Positions 35,006 to 48,563 of a stretch of DNA of 64,000 nucleotides are shown in pieces. The notes below the pieces were generated by a model. It ran no database searches. It was not told where the DNA came from and worked only from the letters and a program-made list of their open reading frames with translations. Position 1 is the first letter of the stretch. Each line of letters opens with the position of its first letter. The translations under genes were made by a program, and so were the position numbers. Origin of the DNA: Amaranthus tricolor (Eukaryota > Streptophyta > Magnoliopsida > Caryophyllales > Amaranthaceae); contig NC_080050.1 of the NCBI RefSeq assembly GCF_026212465.1, positions 33,934,130 to 33,998,129 on the forward strand, in the 5' to 3' direction.

Positions 35006-35513
35006 AGTGAAAAACAACGCAAGTTTGTGCTACTTTATGTGCGAAAGTGCCAAAAAAGCATAAAAACACATAAAATCGCAATTTAACACGCAATTACAAT
35101 CATATGACTATTATTTTGAATTCTAACCACTTCAACACAATAATATATACCAAAGAGTGTTTTGTTCCATGTTTCATGCAAAACAAACCAAATTTAAGCT
35201 ACTTTATTAGTGTAAGTGCCAAAAAAGCTTAAAAACACATAAAATCACAACTTAACACGTAATTTCTATCATATGACTACTATTTTCAATTCTAACCACT
35301 TCAAAACAATAATATATACCAAAGAGTGTTTTGTTCCATGTTACATGCAAAACAAACCAAATTTAAGCTACTTTATTCGTGTAAGTGCCAAAAAAGCTTA
35401 AAAACCCTTAAAATCCCACCTTTAGCACGTAATTTCTAGCATATAACTATCATTTTAAATTCTAACCACTTCAACACAATAATATATACCAAATAGTGTT
35501 GTGTGGCAAGTTT
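35006..35513 (+). repeat. Trimer sub-repeat j-k-l inside HOR IV (508 bp)
   Basis: Second trimer: A, B/A chimera (35175-35343, with ttattagtgtaag), B (with aaaatcccacc and gtgtggcaag). It is followed by monomer m starting cctgcaaaac at 35514. Like g-h-i it contains a B/A chimera, which is why this 14-monomer unit is not seven simple dimers. Confidence 0.85.
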
Positions 35514-35851
35514 CCTGCAAAACAACGCAAGTTTGGGCTACTTTATATGCGAAAGTGCCAAAAAAGCATGAAAACACATAAAATCGCAACTTAACACGTA
35601 ATTTCTGTAATATGACTATTATTTTCAATTCTAACCACTTCAACACAATAATATATACCAAAGATTGTTTTGTTCCAAATTTCGTACAAAACAAACCAAA
35701 TTTAAGCTACTTTATTCGTGTAAGTGCCAAAAAGCATAAAAACTCTTAAAATCACACCTTTAGCACGTAATTTCTAGCATATAACTATGATTTTAAATTC
35801 TAACTACTTCAACACAATAATATATACCAAATAGTGTTGTGTGCCAAGTTT

Positions 35852-38222
35852 CGTGCAAAACAAAGCAAGTTTGGGCTACTTTATGTGCGAAAGTGCCAAA
35901 AAAGTTTAAAAACACATAAATTCGCAACTTAACACGTAATTTCTATCATATGACTATTATTTTCAATTGTAACCACTTCAAAACAATAATATATACAAAA
36001 GAGTGTTTTGTTCCAAAGTTCGTGCAAAACATACCAAATTTAAGCTACTTTATTTGTGTAAGTGCCAAAAAAGCTTAAAAACCCTTAAAATCACACCTTT
36101 AGCACGTACTTTCTAGAATATAACTATCATTTTAAATTCTAACCACTTCAACACAATAATATATACCAAATAGTGTTGTGTGCCAAGTTTCCTGCAAAAC
36201 AACGCAAGTTTGGGCTACTTTATGTGCGAAAGTGCCAAAAAAGCATAAAAACACATAAAATCGCAACTTAACACATAATTTCTGTCATATGAGTATTATT
36301 TTCAATTCTAACCACTTCAACACAATAATATATACCAAAAAGTGTTTTGTTCCAAATTTGGTGCAAAACATACCAAATTTAAGCTACTTGATTCGTGTAA
36401 GTGCCAAAAAAGCTTAAAAATCCTTAAAATCACACCTTTAGCACGTAATTTCTAGCATACAACTATCATTTTAAGTTCTACCAACTTCAACACAATAATA
36501 TATACCAAATAGTGTTGTGTGCCAACTTTCGTGCAAAACAATGCAAGTTTGGGCTACTTTATGTGCGAAAGTGCCAAAAATGCTTAAAAACACATAAAAT
36601 CGCAATTTAACACGTAATTTCTATCATCTGACTATTATTTTAAATTCTAACCACTTCAACACAATAATATATACCAAACAGTGTTTTGTACTATGTTTCG
36701 TGCAAAACAAACCTAATTTAAGCTATCTTATTCATGTAAGTGCCAAAAATGCTTAAAAACCCTTAAAATCACACCTTTAGCACGTAATTTCTAGCATATA
36801 ACTATCATTTTAAATTCTAACCACTTCAACACAATAATATGTACCAAATAGTGTTGTGTGACAACTTTAGTGAAAAACAACGCAAGTTTGTGCTATTTTA
36901 TGTGCGAAAGTGCCAAAAAAGCATAAAAACACATAAAATCGCAATTTAACACGCAATTTCAATCATATGACTATTATTTTCAATTCTAACCACTTCAACA
37001 CAATAATATATACCAAAGAGTGTTTTGTTCCATGTTTCATGCAAAACAAACCAAATTTAAGCTACTTTATTCGTGTAAGTGCCAAAAAAGCTTAAAAACA
37101 CATAAAATCACAACTTAACACGTAATTTCTATCATATGACTACTATTATCAATTCTAACCACTTCAAAACAATAATATATACCAAAGAGTGTTTTGTTCC
37201 ATGTTACATGCAAAACAAACCAAATTTAAGCTACTTTATTCGTGTAAGTGCCAAAAAAGCTTAAAAACCCTTAAAATCACACCTTTAGCACGTAATTTCT
37301 AGCATATAACTATCATTTTAAATTCTAACCACTTCAACACAATAATATATACCAAATAGTGTTGTGTGACAACTTTAGTGAAAAACAACGCAAGTTTGTG
37401 CTACTTTATGTGCGAAAGTGCCAAAAAAGCATAAAAACACATAAAATCGCAATTTAACACGCAATTACAATCATATGACTATTATTTTGAATTCTAACCA
37501 CTTCAACACAATAATATATACCAAAGAGTGTTTTGTTCCATGTTTCATGCAAAACAAACCAAATTTAAGCTACTTTATTAGTGTAAGTGCCAAAAAAGCT
37601 TAAAAACACATAAAATCACAACTTAACACGTAATTTCTATCATATGACTACTATTTTCAATTCTAACCACTTCAAAACAATAATATATACCAAAGAGTGT
37701 TTTGTTCCATGTTACATGCAAAACAAACCAAATTTAAGCTACTTTATTCGTGTAAGTGCCAAAAAAGCTTAAAAACCCTTAAAATCCCACCTTTAGCACG
37801 TAATTTCTAGCATATAACTATCATTTTAAATTCTAACCACTTCAACACAATAATATATACCAAATAGTGTTGTGTGGCAAGTTTCCTGCAAAACAACGCA
37901 AGTTTGGGCTACTTTATATGCGAAAGTGCCAAAAAAGCATGAAAACACATAAAATCGCAACTTAACACGTAATTTCTGTAATATGACTATTATTTTCAAT
38001 TCTAACCACTTCAACACAATAATATATACCAAAGATTGTTTTGTTCCAAATTTCGTACAAAACAAACCAAATTTAAGCTACTTTATTCGTGTAAGTGCCA
38101 AAAAGCATAAAAACTCTTAAAATCACACCTTTAGCACGTAATTTCTAGCATATAACTATGATTTTAAATTCTAACTACTTCAACACAATAATATATACCA
38201 AATAGTGTTGTGTGCCAAGTTT
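35852..38222 (+). repeat. HOR IV copy 3 (14 monomers, 2371 bp)
   Basis: Same length and monomer order as copy 2. Only isolated substitutions were noticed, for example ttctaccaactt near 36478 where other copies have ttctaaccactt, and aaaatcgc where copy 2 has aaaattgc. gattgttttg near 38035 is shared with copy 2. Confidence 0.93.
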
Positions 38223-40594
38223 CGTGCAAAACAAAGCAAGTTTGGGCTACTTTATGTGCGAAAGTGCCAAAAAAGTTTAAAAACACATAAATTCGCAACT
38301 TAACACGTAATTTCTATCATATGACTATTATTTTCAATTGTAACCACTTCAAAACAATAATATATACAAAAGAGTGTTTTGTTCCAAAGTTCGTGCAAAA
38401 CATACCAAATTTAAGCTACTTTATTTGTGTAAGTGCCAAAAAAGCTTAAAAACCCTTAAAATCACACCTTTAGCACGTACTTTCTAGAATATAACTATCA
38501 TTTTAAATTCTAACCACTTCAACACAATAATATATACCAAATAGTGTTGTGTGCCAAGTTTCCTGCAAAACAACGCAAGTTTGGGCTACTTTATGTGCGA
38601 AAGTGCCAAAAAAGCATAAAAACACATAAAATCGCAACTTAACACATAATTTCTGTCATATGAGTATTATTTTCAATTCTAACCACTTCAACACAATAAT
38701 ATATACCAAAAAGTGTTTTGTTCCAAATTTGGTGCAAAACATACCAAATTTAAGCTACTTGATTCGTGTAAGTGCCAAAAAAGCTTAAAAATCCTTAAAA
38801 TCACACCTTTAGCACGTAATTTCTAGCATACAACTATCATTTTAAGTTCTAACCACTTCAACACAATAATATATACCAAATAGTGTTGTGTGCCAACTTT
38901 CGTGCAAAACAATGCAAGTTTGGGCTACTTTATGTGCGAAAGTGCCAAAAATGCTTAAAAACACATAAAATCGCAATTTAACACGTAATTTCTATCATCT
39001 GACTATTATTTTAAATTCTAACCACTTCAACACAATAATATATACCAAACAGTGTTTTGTACTATGTTTCGTGCAAAACAAACCTAATTTAAGCTATCTT
39101 ATTCATGTAAGTGCCAAAAATGCTTAAAAACCCTTAAAATCACACCTTTAGCACGTAATTTCTAGCATATAACTATCATTTTAAATTCTAACCACTTCAA
39201 CACAATAATATGTACCAAATAGTGTTGTGTGACAACTTTAGTGAAAAACAACGCAAGTTTGTGCTATTTTATGTGCGAAAGTGCCAAAAAAGCATAAAAA
39301 CACATAAAATCGCAATTTAACACGCAATTTCAATCATATGACTATTATTTTCAATTCTAACCACTTCAACACAATAATATATACCAAAGAGTGTTTTGTT
39401 CCATGTTTCATGCAAAACAAACCAAATTTAAGCTACTTTATTCGTGTAAGTGCCAAAAAAGCTTAAAAACACATAAAATCACAACTTAACACGTAATTTC
39501 TATCATATGACTACTATTATCAATTCTAACCACTTCAAAGCAATAATATATACCAAAGAGTGTTTTGTTCCATGTTACATGCAAAACAAACCAAATTTAA
39601 GCTACTTTATTCGGGTAAGTGCCAAAAAAGCGTAAAAAACCCTTAAAATCACACCTTTAGCACGTAATTTCTAGCATATAACTATCATTTTAAATTCTAA
39701 CCACTTCAACACAATAATATATACCAAATAGTGTTGTGTGACAACTTTAGTGAAAAACAACGCAAGTTTGTGCTACTTTATGTGCGAAAGTGCCAAAAAA
39801 GCATAAAAACACATAAAATCGCAATTTAACACGCAATTACAATCATATGACTATTATTTTGAATTCTAACCACTTCAACACAATAATATATACCAAAGAG
39901 TGTTTTGTTCCATGTTTCATGCAAAACAAACCAAATTTAAGCTACTTTATTAGTGTAAGTGCCAAAAAAGCTTAAAAACACATAAAATCACAACTTAACA
40001 CGTAATTTCTATCATATGACTACTATTTTCAATTCTAACCACTTCAAAACAATAATATATACCAAAGAGTGTTTTGTTCCATGTTACATGCAAAACAAAC
40101 CAAATTTAAGCTACTTTATTCGTGTAAGTGCCAAAAAAGCTTAAAAACCCTTAAAATCCCACCTTTAGCACGTAATTTCTAGCATATAACTATCATTTTA
40201 AATTCTAACCACTTCAACACAATAATATATACCAAATAGTGTTGTGTGGCAAGTTTCCTGCAAAACAACGCAAGTTTGGGCTACTTTATATGCGAAAGTG
40301 CCAAAAAAGCATGAAAACACATAAAATCGCAACTTAACACGTAATTTCTGTAATATGACTATTATTTTCAATTCTAACCACTTCAACACAATAATATATA
40401 CCAAAGAGTGTTTTGTTCCAAATTTCGTACAAAACAAACCAAATTTAAGCTACTTTATTCGTGTAAGTGCCAAAAAGCATAAAAACTCTTAAAATCACAC
40501 CTTTAGCACGTAATTTCTAGCATATAACTATGATTTTAAATTCTAACTACTTCAACACAATAATATATACCAAATAGTGTTGTGTGCCAAGTTT
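38223..40594 (+). repeat. HOR IV copy 4 (14 monomers, 2372 bp)
   Basis: Same unit, with one extra base in an A run (gcgtaaaaaaccc near 39630) and a few substitutions (cttcaaagc near 39540, attcgggtaag near 39612). gagtgttttg near 40406 matches copy 1 rather than copies 2 and 3. Confidence 0.93.
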
Positions 40595-42626
40595 CGTGCA
40601 AAACAAAGCAAGTTTGGGCTACTTTATGTGCGAAAGTGCCAAAAAAGTTTAAAAACACATAAATTCGCAACTTAACACGTAATTTCTATCATATGACTAT
40701 TATTTTCAATTGTAACCACTTCAAAACAATAATATATACAAAAGAGTGTTTTGTTCCAAAGTTCGTGCAAAACATACCAAATTTAAGCTACTTTATTTGT
40801 GTAAGTGCCAAAAAAGCTTAAAAACCCTTAAAATCACACCTTTAGCACGTACTTTCTAGAATATAACTATCATTTTAAATTCTAACCACTTCAACACAAT
40901 AATATATACCAAATAGTGTTGTGTGCCAAGTTTCCTGCAAAACAACGCAAGTTTGGGCTACTTTATGTGCGAAAGTGCCAAAAAAGCATAAAAACACATA
41001 AAATCGCAACTTAACACATAATTTCTGTCATATGAGTATTATTTTCAATTCTAACCACTTCAACACAATAATATATACCAAAAAGTGTTTTGTTCCAAAT
41101 TTGGTGCAAAACATACCAAATTTAAGCTACTTGATTCGTGTAAGTGCCAAAAAAGCTTAAAAATCCTTAAAATCACACCTTTAGCACGTAATTTCTAGCA
41201 TACAACTATCATTTTAAGTTCTAACCACTTCAACACAATAATATATACCAAATAGTGTTGTGTGCCAACTTTCGTGCAAAACAATGCAAGTTTGGGCTAC
41301 TTTATGTGCGAAAGTGCCAAAAATGCTTAAAAACACATAAAATCGCAATTTAACACGTAATTTCTATCATCTGACTATTATTTTAAATTCTAACCACTTC
41401 AACACAATAATATATACCAAACAGTGTTTTGTACTATGTTTCGTGCAAAACAAACCTAATTTAAGCTATCTTATTCATGTAAGTGCCAAAAATGCTTAAA
41501 AACCCTTAAAATCACACCTTTAGCACGTAATTTCTAGCATATAACTATCATTTTAAATTCTAACCACTTCAACACAATAATATGTACCAAATAGTGTTGT
41601 GTGACAACTTTAGTGAAAAACAACGCAAGTTTGTGCTATTTTATGTGCGAAAGTGCCAAAAAAGCATAAAAACACATAAAATCGCAATTTAACACGCAAT
41701 TTCAATCATATGACTATTATTTTCAATTCTAACCACTTCAACACAATAATATATACCAAAGAGTGTTTTGTTCCATGTTTCATGCAAAACAAACCAAATT
41801 TAAGCTACTTTATTCCTGTAAGTGCCAAAAAAGCTTAAAAACACATAAAATCACAACTTAACACGTAATTTCTATCATATGACTACTATTATCAATTCTA
41901 ACCACTTCAAAACAATAATATATACCAAAGAGTGTTTTGTTCCATGTTACATGCAAAACAAACCAAATTTAAGCTACTTTATTCGTGTAAGTGCCAAAAA
42001 AGCTTAAAAACCCTTAAAATCACACCTTTAGCACGTAATTTCTAGCATATAACTATCATTTTAAATTCTAACCACTTCAACACAATAATATATACCAAAT
42101 AGTGTTGTGTGCCAAGTTTCCTGCAAAACAACGCAAGTTTGGGCTACTTTATGTGCGAAAGTGCCAAAAAAGCATAAAAACACATAAAATCGCAACTTAA
42201 CACGTAATTTCTATCATATGACTATTATTTTCAATTCTAACCACTTCAACACAATAATATATACCAAAGAGTGTTTTGTTCCAAATTTCGTACAAAACAA
42301 ACCAAATTTAAGCTACTTTGTTCGTATAAGTGCCAAAAAAGCTTAAAAACACAAAAAATCGCAACTTAACACGTAATTTCTATCATATGACTATTATTTT
42401 CAATTCTAACCATTTCAACACAGTAATATATACCAAAAAGTGTTTTGTTCCAAATTTCGTGCAAAACATACCAAATTTAAGCTACTTTATTCGTGTAAGT
42501 GCCAAAAAAGCTTAAAAACCCTTAAAATCACACCTTTAGCACGTATTTCTAGCATATAACTATGATTTTAAATTCTAACTACTTGAACACAATAATATAT
42601 ACCAAATAGTGTTGTGTGCCAAGTTT
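40595..42626 (+). repeat. HOR IV copy 5, 12-monomer variant (2032 bp)
   Basis: Follows the unit from monomer a to i, then goes directly to an m-like A monomer (about 42120). After that comes a new B/A chimera starting cgtacaaaac (acaaaaaatcgc arm) and a B monomer ending ttctaactacttgaac. The trimer j-k-l is missing and the end is replaced. This modified end is the form inherited by HOR V units, so this copy is the bridge between IV and V. Confidence 0.85.
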
Positions 42627-45001
42627 CGTGCAAAACAAAGCAAGTTTGGGCTACTTTATGTGCGAAAGTGCCAAAAAAGTTTAAAAACACATAAATTCGC
42701 AACTTAACACGTAATTTCTATCAAATGACTATTATTTTCAATTGTAACCACTTCAAAACAATAATATATACAAAAGAGTGTTTTTTTTCCAAAGTTCGTG
42801 CAAAACATACCAAATTTAAGCTACTTTATTTGTGTAAGTGCCAAAAAAGCTTAAAAACCCTTAAAATCACACCTTTAACACGTACTTTCTAGAATATAAC
42901 TATCATTTTAAATTCTAACCACTTCAACACAATAATATATACCAAATAGTGTTGTGTGCCAAGTTTCCTGCAAAACAACGCAAGTTTGGGCTACATTATG
43001 TGCGAAAGTGCCAAAAAAGCATAAAAACACATAAAATCGCAACTTAACACATAATTTCTGTCATATGAGTATTATTTTCAATTCTAACCACTTCAACACA
43101 ATAATATATACCAAAGAGTGTTTTGTTCAATGTTTCATGCAAAACAAACCAAATTTAAGCTACTTTATTCGTGTAAGTGCCAAAAATGCTTAAAAACACA
43201 TAAAATCACACCATTAGCACGTAATTTCTAGCATATAACTATCATTTTAAATTCTAACCACTTCAACACAATAATATGTACCAAATAGTGTTGTGTGACA
43301 ACTTTTGTGAAAAACAACGCAAGTTTGTGCTACTTTATGTGCGAAAGTGCCAAAAAAGCATAAAAACACATAAAATCGCAATTTAACACGCAATTTCAAT
43401 CATATGACTATTATTTTCAATTCTAAACACTTCAACACAATAATATATACCAAAGAGTGTTTTGTTCCATGTTTCATGCAAAACAAACCAAATTTAAGCT
43501 ACTTTATTCGTGTAAGTGCCAAAAAAGCTTAAAAACACATAAAATCACAACTTAACACGTAATTTCTATCATATGACTACTATTTTCAATTCTAACCACT
43601 TCAAAACAATTATATATACCAAAGAGTGTTTTGTTCCATGTTACATGCAAAACAAACCAAATTTAAGCTACTTTATTCGTGTAAGTGCCAATAAAGCTTA
43701 AAAACCCTTAAAATCACACCTTTAGCACGTAATTTCTAGCATATAACTATCATTTTAAATTCTAACCACCTCAACACAATAATATATACCAAATAGTGTA
43801 TGTGTGCCAAGTTTCCTGCAAAACAACGCAAGTTTGGGCTACTTTATGTGCGAAAGTGCCAAAAAAGCATAAAAACACATAAAATCGCAACTTAACACGT
43901 AATTTCTATCATATGACTATTATTTTCAATTCTAACCACTTCAACACAATAATATATACCAAAGAGTGTTTTGTTCCGAATTTCGTACAAAACAAACCAA
44001 ATTTAAGCTACTTTATTCGTGTAAGTGCCAAAAAAGCTTAAAAACACAAAAAATCGCAACTTAACACGTAATTTCTATCATATGACTATTATTTTCAATT
44101 CTAACCATTTCAACACAATATATATACCAAAAAGTGTTTTGTTCCAAATTTCGTGCAAAACATACCAAATTTAAGCTACTTTATTCGTGTAAGTGCCAAA
44201 AAAGCTTAAAAACCCTTAAAATCACACCTTTAGAACGTAAGTTCTAGCATATAACTATGATTTTAAATTCTAACCACTTCAACACAATAATATATACCAA
44301 ATGGTGTTCTGTGCCAAGTTACGTGCAAAACAAAGCAAGTTTGGGCTACTTTATGTGCGAAAGTGCCAAAAAAGCTTAAAAACACAGAAAATCGCAACTT
44401 AACACGTAATTTCTATCATATGACTATTATTTTCAATTCTAACCATTTCAACACAGTAATATATACCAAAAAGTGTTTTGTTCCAAATTTCGTGCAAAAC
44501 ATACCAAATTTAAGCTACTTTATTCGTGTAAGTGCCAAAAAAGCTTAAAAACCCTTAAAATCACACCTTTAGAACGTAAGTTCTAGCATATAACTATGAT
44601 TTTAAATTCTAACCACTTCAACACAATAAATATATACCAAATGGTGTTCTGTGCCAAGTTACGTGCAATACAAAGCAAGTTTGGGCTACTTTATGTGCGA
44701 AAGTGCCAAAAAAGCTTAAAAACACAGAAAATCGCAACTTAACACGTAATTTCTATCATATGACTATTATTTTCAATTCTAACTATTTCAACACAATAAT
44801 ATATACCAAAAAAGTGTTTTGTTCCAAATTTCGTGCAAAACATACCAAATTTAAGCTACTTTATTCGTGTAAGTGCCAAAAAAGCTTAAAAACCCTTAAA
44901 ATCACACCTTTAGCACGTAATTTCTAGCATATAACTATGATTTTAAATTCTAACTACTTCAACACAATAATATATACCAAATAGTGTTGTGTGCCAAGTT
45001 T
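42627..45001 (+). repeat. HOR V unit 1 (14 monomers, 2375 bp)
   Basis: Starts with HOR IV monomers a, b and c, then a B monomer with acaccattag, then g, h, i, m and the new B/A chimera, followed by B A B A B. The A monomers near 44326 and 44666 and their partners form an extra dimer duplication (acagaaaatcgc, acgtaagttc, atggtgttctg). Monomers d, e and f of HOR IV are absent. Confidence 0.82.
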
Positions 45002-47712
45002 CGTGCAAAACAAAGCAAGTTTGGGCTACTTTATGTGCGAAAGTGCCAAAAAAGTTTAAAAAACACATAAATTCGCAACTTAACACGTAATTTCTATCAA
45101 ATGACTATTATTTTCAATTGTAACCACTTCAAAACAATAATATATACAAAAGAGTGTTTTGTTCCAAAGTTCGTGCAAAACATACCAAATTTAAGCTACT
45201 TTATTTGTGTAAGTGCCAAAAAAGCTTAAAAACCCTTAAAATCACACCTTTAACACGTACTTTCTAGAATATAACTATCATTTTAAATTCTAACCACTTC
45301 AACACAATAATATATACCAAATAGTGTTGTGTGCCAAGTTTCCTGCAAAACAACGCAAGTTTGGGCTACTTTATGTGCGAAAGTGCCAAAAAAAGCATAA
45401 AAACACATAAAATCGCAACTTAACACATAATTTCTGTCATATGAGTATTATTTTCAATTCTAACCACTTCAACACAATAATATATACCAAAAAGTGTTTT
45501 GTTCCAAATTTGGTGCAAAACATACCAAATTTAAGCTACTTGATTCGTGTAAGTGCCAAAAAAGCTTAAAAACCCTTAAATCAAACCTTTAGCACGTAAT
45601 TTCTAGCATATAACTATCATTTTAAGTTCTAACCACTTCAACACAATAATATATACCAAATAGTGTTGGTGTGCCAACTTTCGTGCAAAACAATGCAAGT
45701 TTGGGCTACTTTATGTGCGAAAGTGCCAAAAAAGCTTAAAAACACATAAAATCGCAATTTAACACGTAATTTCTATCATCTGACTATTATTTTAAATTCT
45801 AACCCCTTCAACACAATAATATATACCAAACAGTGTTTTGTACTATGTTTCGTGCAAAACAAACCTAATTTAAGCTATCTTATTCATGTAAGTGCCAAAA
45901 AAGCTTAAAAACCCTTAAAATCACACCTTTAGCATGTAATTTCTAGCATATAACTATCATTTTAAATTCTAACCACTTCAACACAATAATATATACCAAA
46001 CAGTGCTGGGTGCCAAGTTTTCTGCAAAACAACGCAAGTTTGGGCTACTTTACGTGCGAAAGTGCCAAAAAAGCTTATAAACCCATAAAATCGCAATTTA
46101 ACACGTAATTTCTATCATATGACTATTATTTTCAATTCTAACCACTTCAACACAATAATATATACCAAAGAGTGTTTTGTTCAATGTTTCATGCAAAACA
46201 AACCAAATTTAAGCTACTTTATTCGTGTAAGTGCCAAAATGCTTAAAAACACATAAAATCACACCATTAGCACGTAATTTCTAGCATATAACTATCATTT
46301 TAAATTCTAACCACTTCAACACAATAATATGTACCAAATAGTGTTGTGTGACAACTTTAGTGAAAAACAACGCAAGTTTGTGCTACTTTATGTGCGAAGT
46401 GCCAAAAAAGCATAAAAACACATAAAATCGCAATTTAACACGCAATTTCAATCATATGACTATTATTTTCAATTCTAAACACTTCAACACAATAATATAT
46501 ACCAAAGAGTGTTTTGTTCCATGTTTCATGCAAAACAAACCAAATTTAAGCTACTTTATTCGTGTAAGTGCCAAAAAAGCAAAAAAACACATAAAATCAC
46601 AACTTAACACGTAATTTCTATCATATGACTACTATTTTCAATTCTAACCACTTCAAACAATTATATATACCAAAGAGCGTTTTGTTCCATGTTACATGCA
46701 AAACAAACCAAATTTAAGCTACTTTATTCGTGTAAGTGCCAATAAGCTTAAAAACCCTTAAAATCACACCTTTAGCACGTAATTTCTAGCATATAACTAT
46801 CATTTTAAATTCTAACCACTTCAACACAATAATATATACCAAATAGTGTTGTGTGCCAAGTTTCCTGCAAAACAACGCAAGTTTGGGCTACTTTATGTGC
46901 GAAAGTGCCAAAAAAGCATAAAAACACATAAAATCGCAACTTAACACGTAATTTCTATCATAGGACTATTATTTTCAATTCTAACCACTTCAACACAATA
47001 ATATATACCAAAGAGTGTTTTGTTCCAAATTTCGTACAAAACAAACCAAATTTAAGCTACTTTATTCGTGTAAGTGCCAAAAAAGCTTTAAAAACACAAA
47101 AAATCGCAACTTAACACATAATTTCTATCATATGACTATTATTTTCAATTCTAACCATTTCAACACAATAATATATACCAAAAAGTGTTTTGTTCCAAAT
47201 TTCGTGCAAAACATACCAAATTTAAGCTACTTTATTCGTGTAAGTGCCAAAAAAGCTTAAAAACCCTTAAAATCACACCTTTAGAACGTAAGTTCTAGCA
47301 TATAAATATGATTTTAAATTCTAACCACTTCAACACAATAATATATACCAAATGGTGTTCTGTGCCAAGTTACGTGCAAAACAAAGCAAGTGTGGGCTAC
47401 TTTATATGCGAAAGTGCCAAAAAAGCTTAAAAAACACAGAAAATCGCAACTTAACACGTAATTTCTATCATATGACTATTATTTTCAATTCTAACTATTT
47501 CAACACAATAATATATACCAAAAAGTGTTTTGTTCCAAATTTTCGTACAAAACAAACCAAATTTGAGCTACTTTATTCGTGTAAGTGCCAAAAAAGCTTA
47601 AAAACCCTTAACATCACACCTTTAGCACGTTTTTTTCTAGCATATAACTGTGATTTTTAACTCCAACCACTTCAACACAATAATATATACCAAATAGTGT
47701 TGTGTGCCAAGT
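45002..47712 (+). repeat. HOR V unit 2 (16 monomers, 2711 bp)
   Basis: Contains HOR IV monomers a to f again, an additional A-B dimer (gtgctgggtgcc, tctgcaaaac), then g, h, i, m, the B/A chimera and B A B. From 45682 onward it also forms the left part of a larger duplication that restarts at 48564. Several single-base losses (gcgaagtgcc near 46396, cttcaaacaatt near 46650, ccaataagc near 46740) distinguish it from other units. Confidence 0.8.
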
Positions 47713-48563
47713 TTCGTGCAAAACAAAGCAAGTTTGGGCTACTTTATGTGCGAAAGTGCCAAAAAGCTTAAAAACACATCAAATCGCAACTTAACACGTA
47801 ATTTCTATCATATGACTATTATTTTCAAATTCTAACCACTTCAACACAATAATATATACCAAAAAGTGTTTTGTTCCAAATTTCGTGCAAAACATACCAA
47901 TTTTAAGCTACTTTATTCGTGTAAGTGCAAAAAAAGCTTAAAAAACCCTTAAATAACAGCTATAGAACGTAATTTCGAGCATATAACAATAATTTTAAAT
48001 TCTAACCACTTCAATACAATAATATATACCAAATACTGTTGTGTGCCAAGTTTCGTGCAAACAAAACAAGTTTGGCTACTTTATGTGCGAAAGTGCAAAA
48101 AAGCTTAAAAAACACATCAAATTGGAACTTAACACGTAATTTCTATCATATGACTATTATTTTCAACTCTAACCACTTCAACACAATAATATATACCAAA
48201 GAGTGTGTTATTCCATGTTTAGTGCAAAACAAACCAAATTTAAGCTACTTTATTCGTGTAGAAGTGCCAAAAAAGCTTATAAACCCTTAAAATCACACCT
48301 TTAGCACGTAATTTCTAGCATATAACTATCATTGTAAATTCTAACCACTTCAACACAATATAATATAACCAAATAGTGTTTTGTGCCAAGTTTCCTGCAA
48401 AACAACGCAAGTTTGGGCTACTTTATGTGTGAAAGTGCCAAAAAATCTTAAGAACACATAAAATCGCAATTTAACACGTAATTTCTATCATATGACTATT
48501 ATTTTCAATTCTAACCACTTCAACACAATAATATATACCAAATAGTGTTGTGTGCCAAGCTTT
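45682..48563 (+). repeat. Large duplication in HOR V, copy 1 (17 monomers, 2882 bp)
   Basis: Seventeen-monomer block from monomer e (aatgcaagtttggg) onward. Landmarks at 46001 (cagtgctg), the tctgcaaaac monomer, aggactatt, acgtaagttc, acagctatag and acatcaaattgg reappear in order about 2.88 kb downstream. It overlaps the unit boundaries given for HOR V because the duplication is out of phase with them. Confidence 0.8.

Larger units (their letters stand above)
33481..35851 (+). repeat. HOR IV copy 2 (14 monomers, 2371 bp)
   Basis: Full unit with monomer order A B A B A B A, B/A, B, A, B/A, B, A, B. Markers in order are gtttaaaaacacataaattc, acgtactttctagaa, acataatttctgtc with gagtatt, cttgattcg, catctgac with ttgtactatg, attcatgtaag, agtgaaaaac, catgcaaaac and gcatgaaaacac. 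Private changes here include ccaaatgtaag near 33668 and cttagcacg near 34745. Confidence 0.92.
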
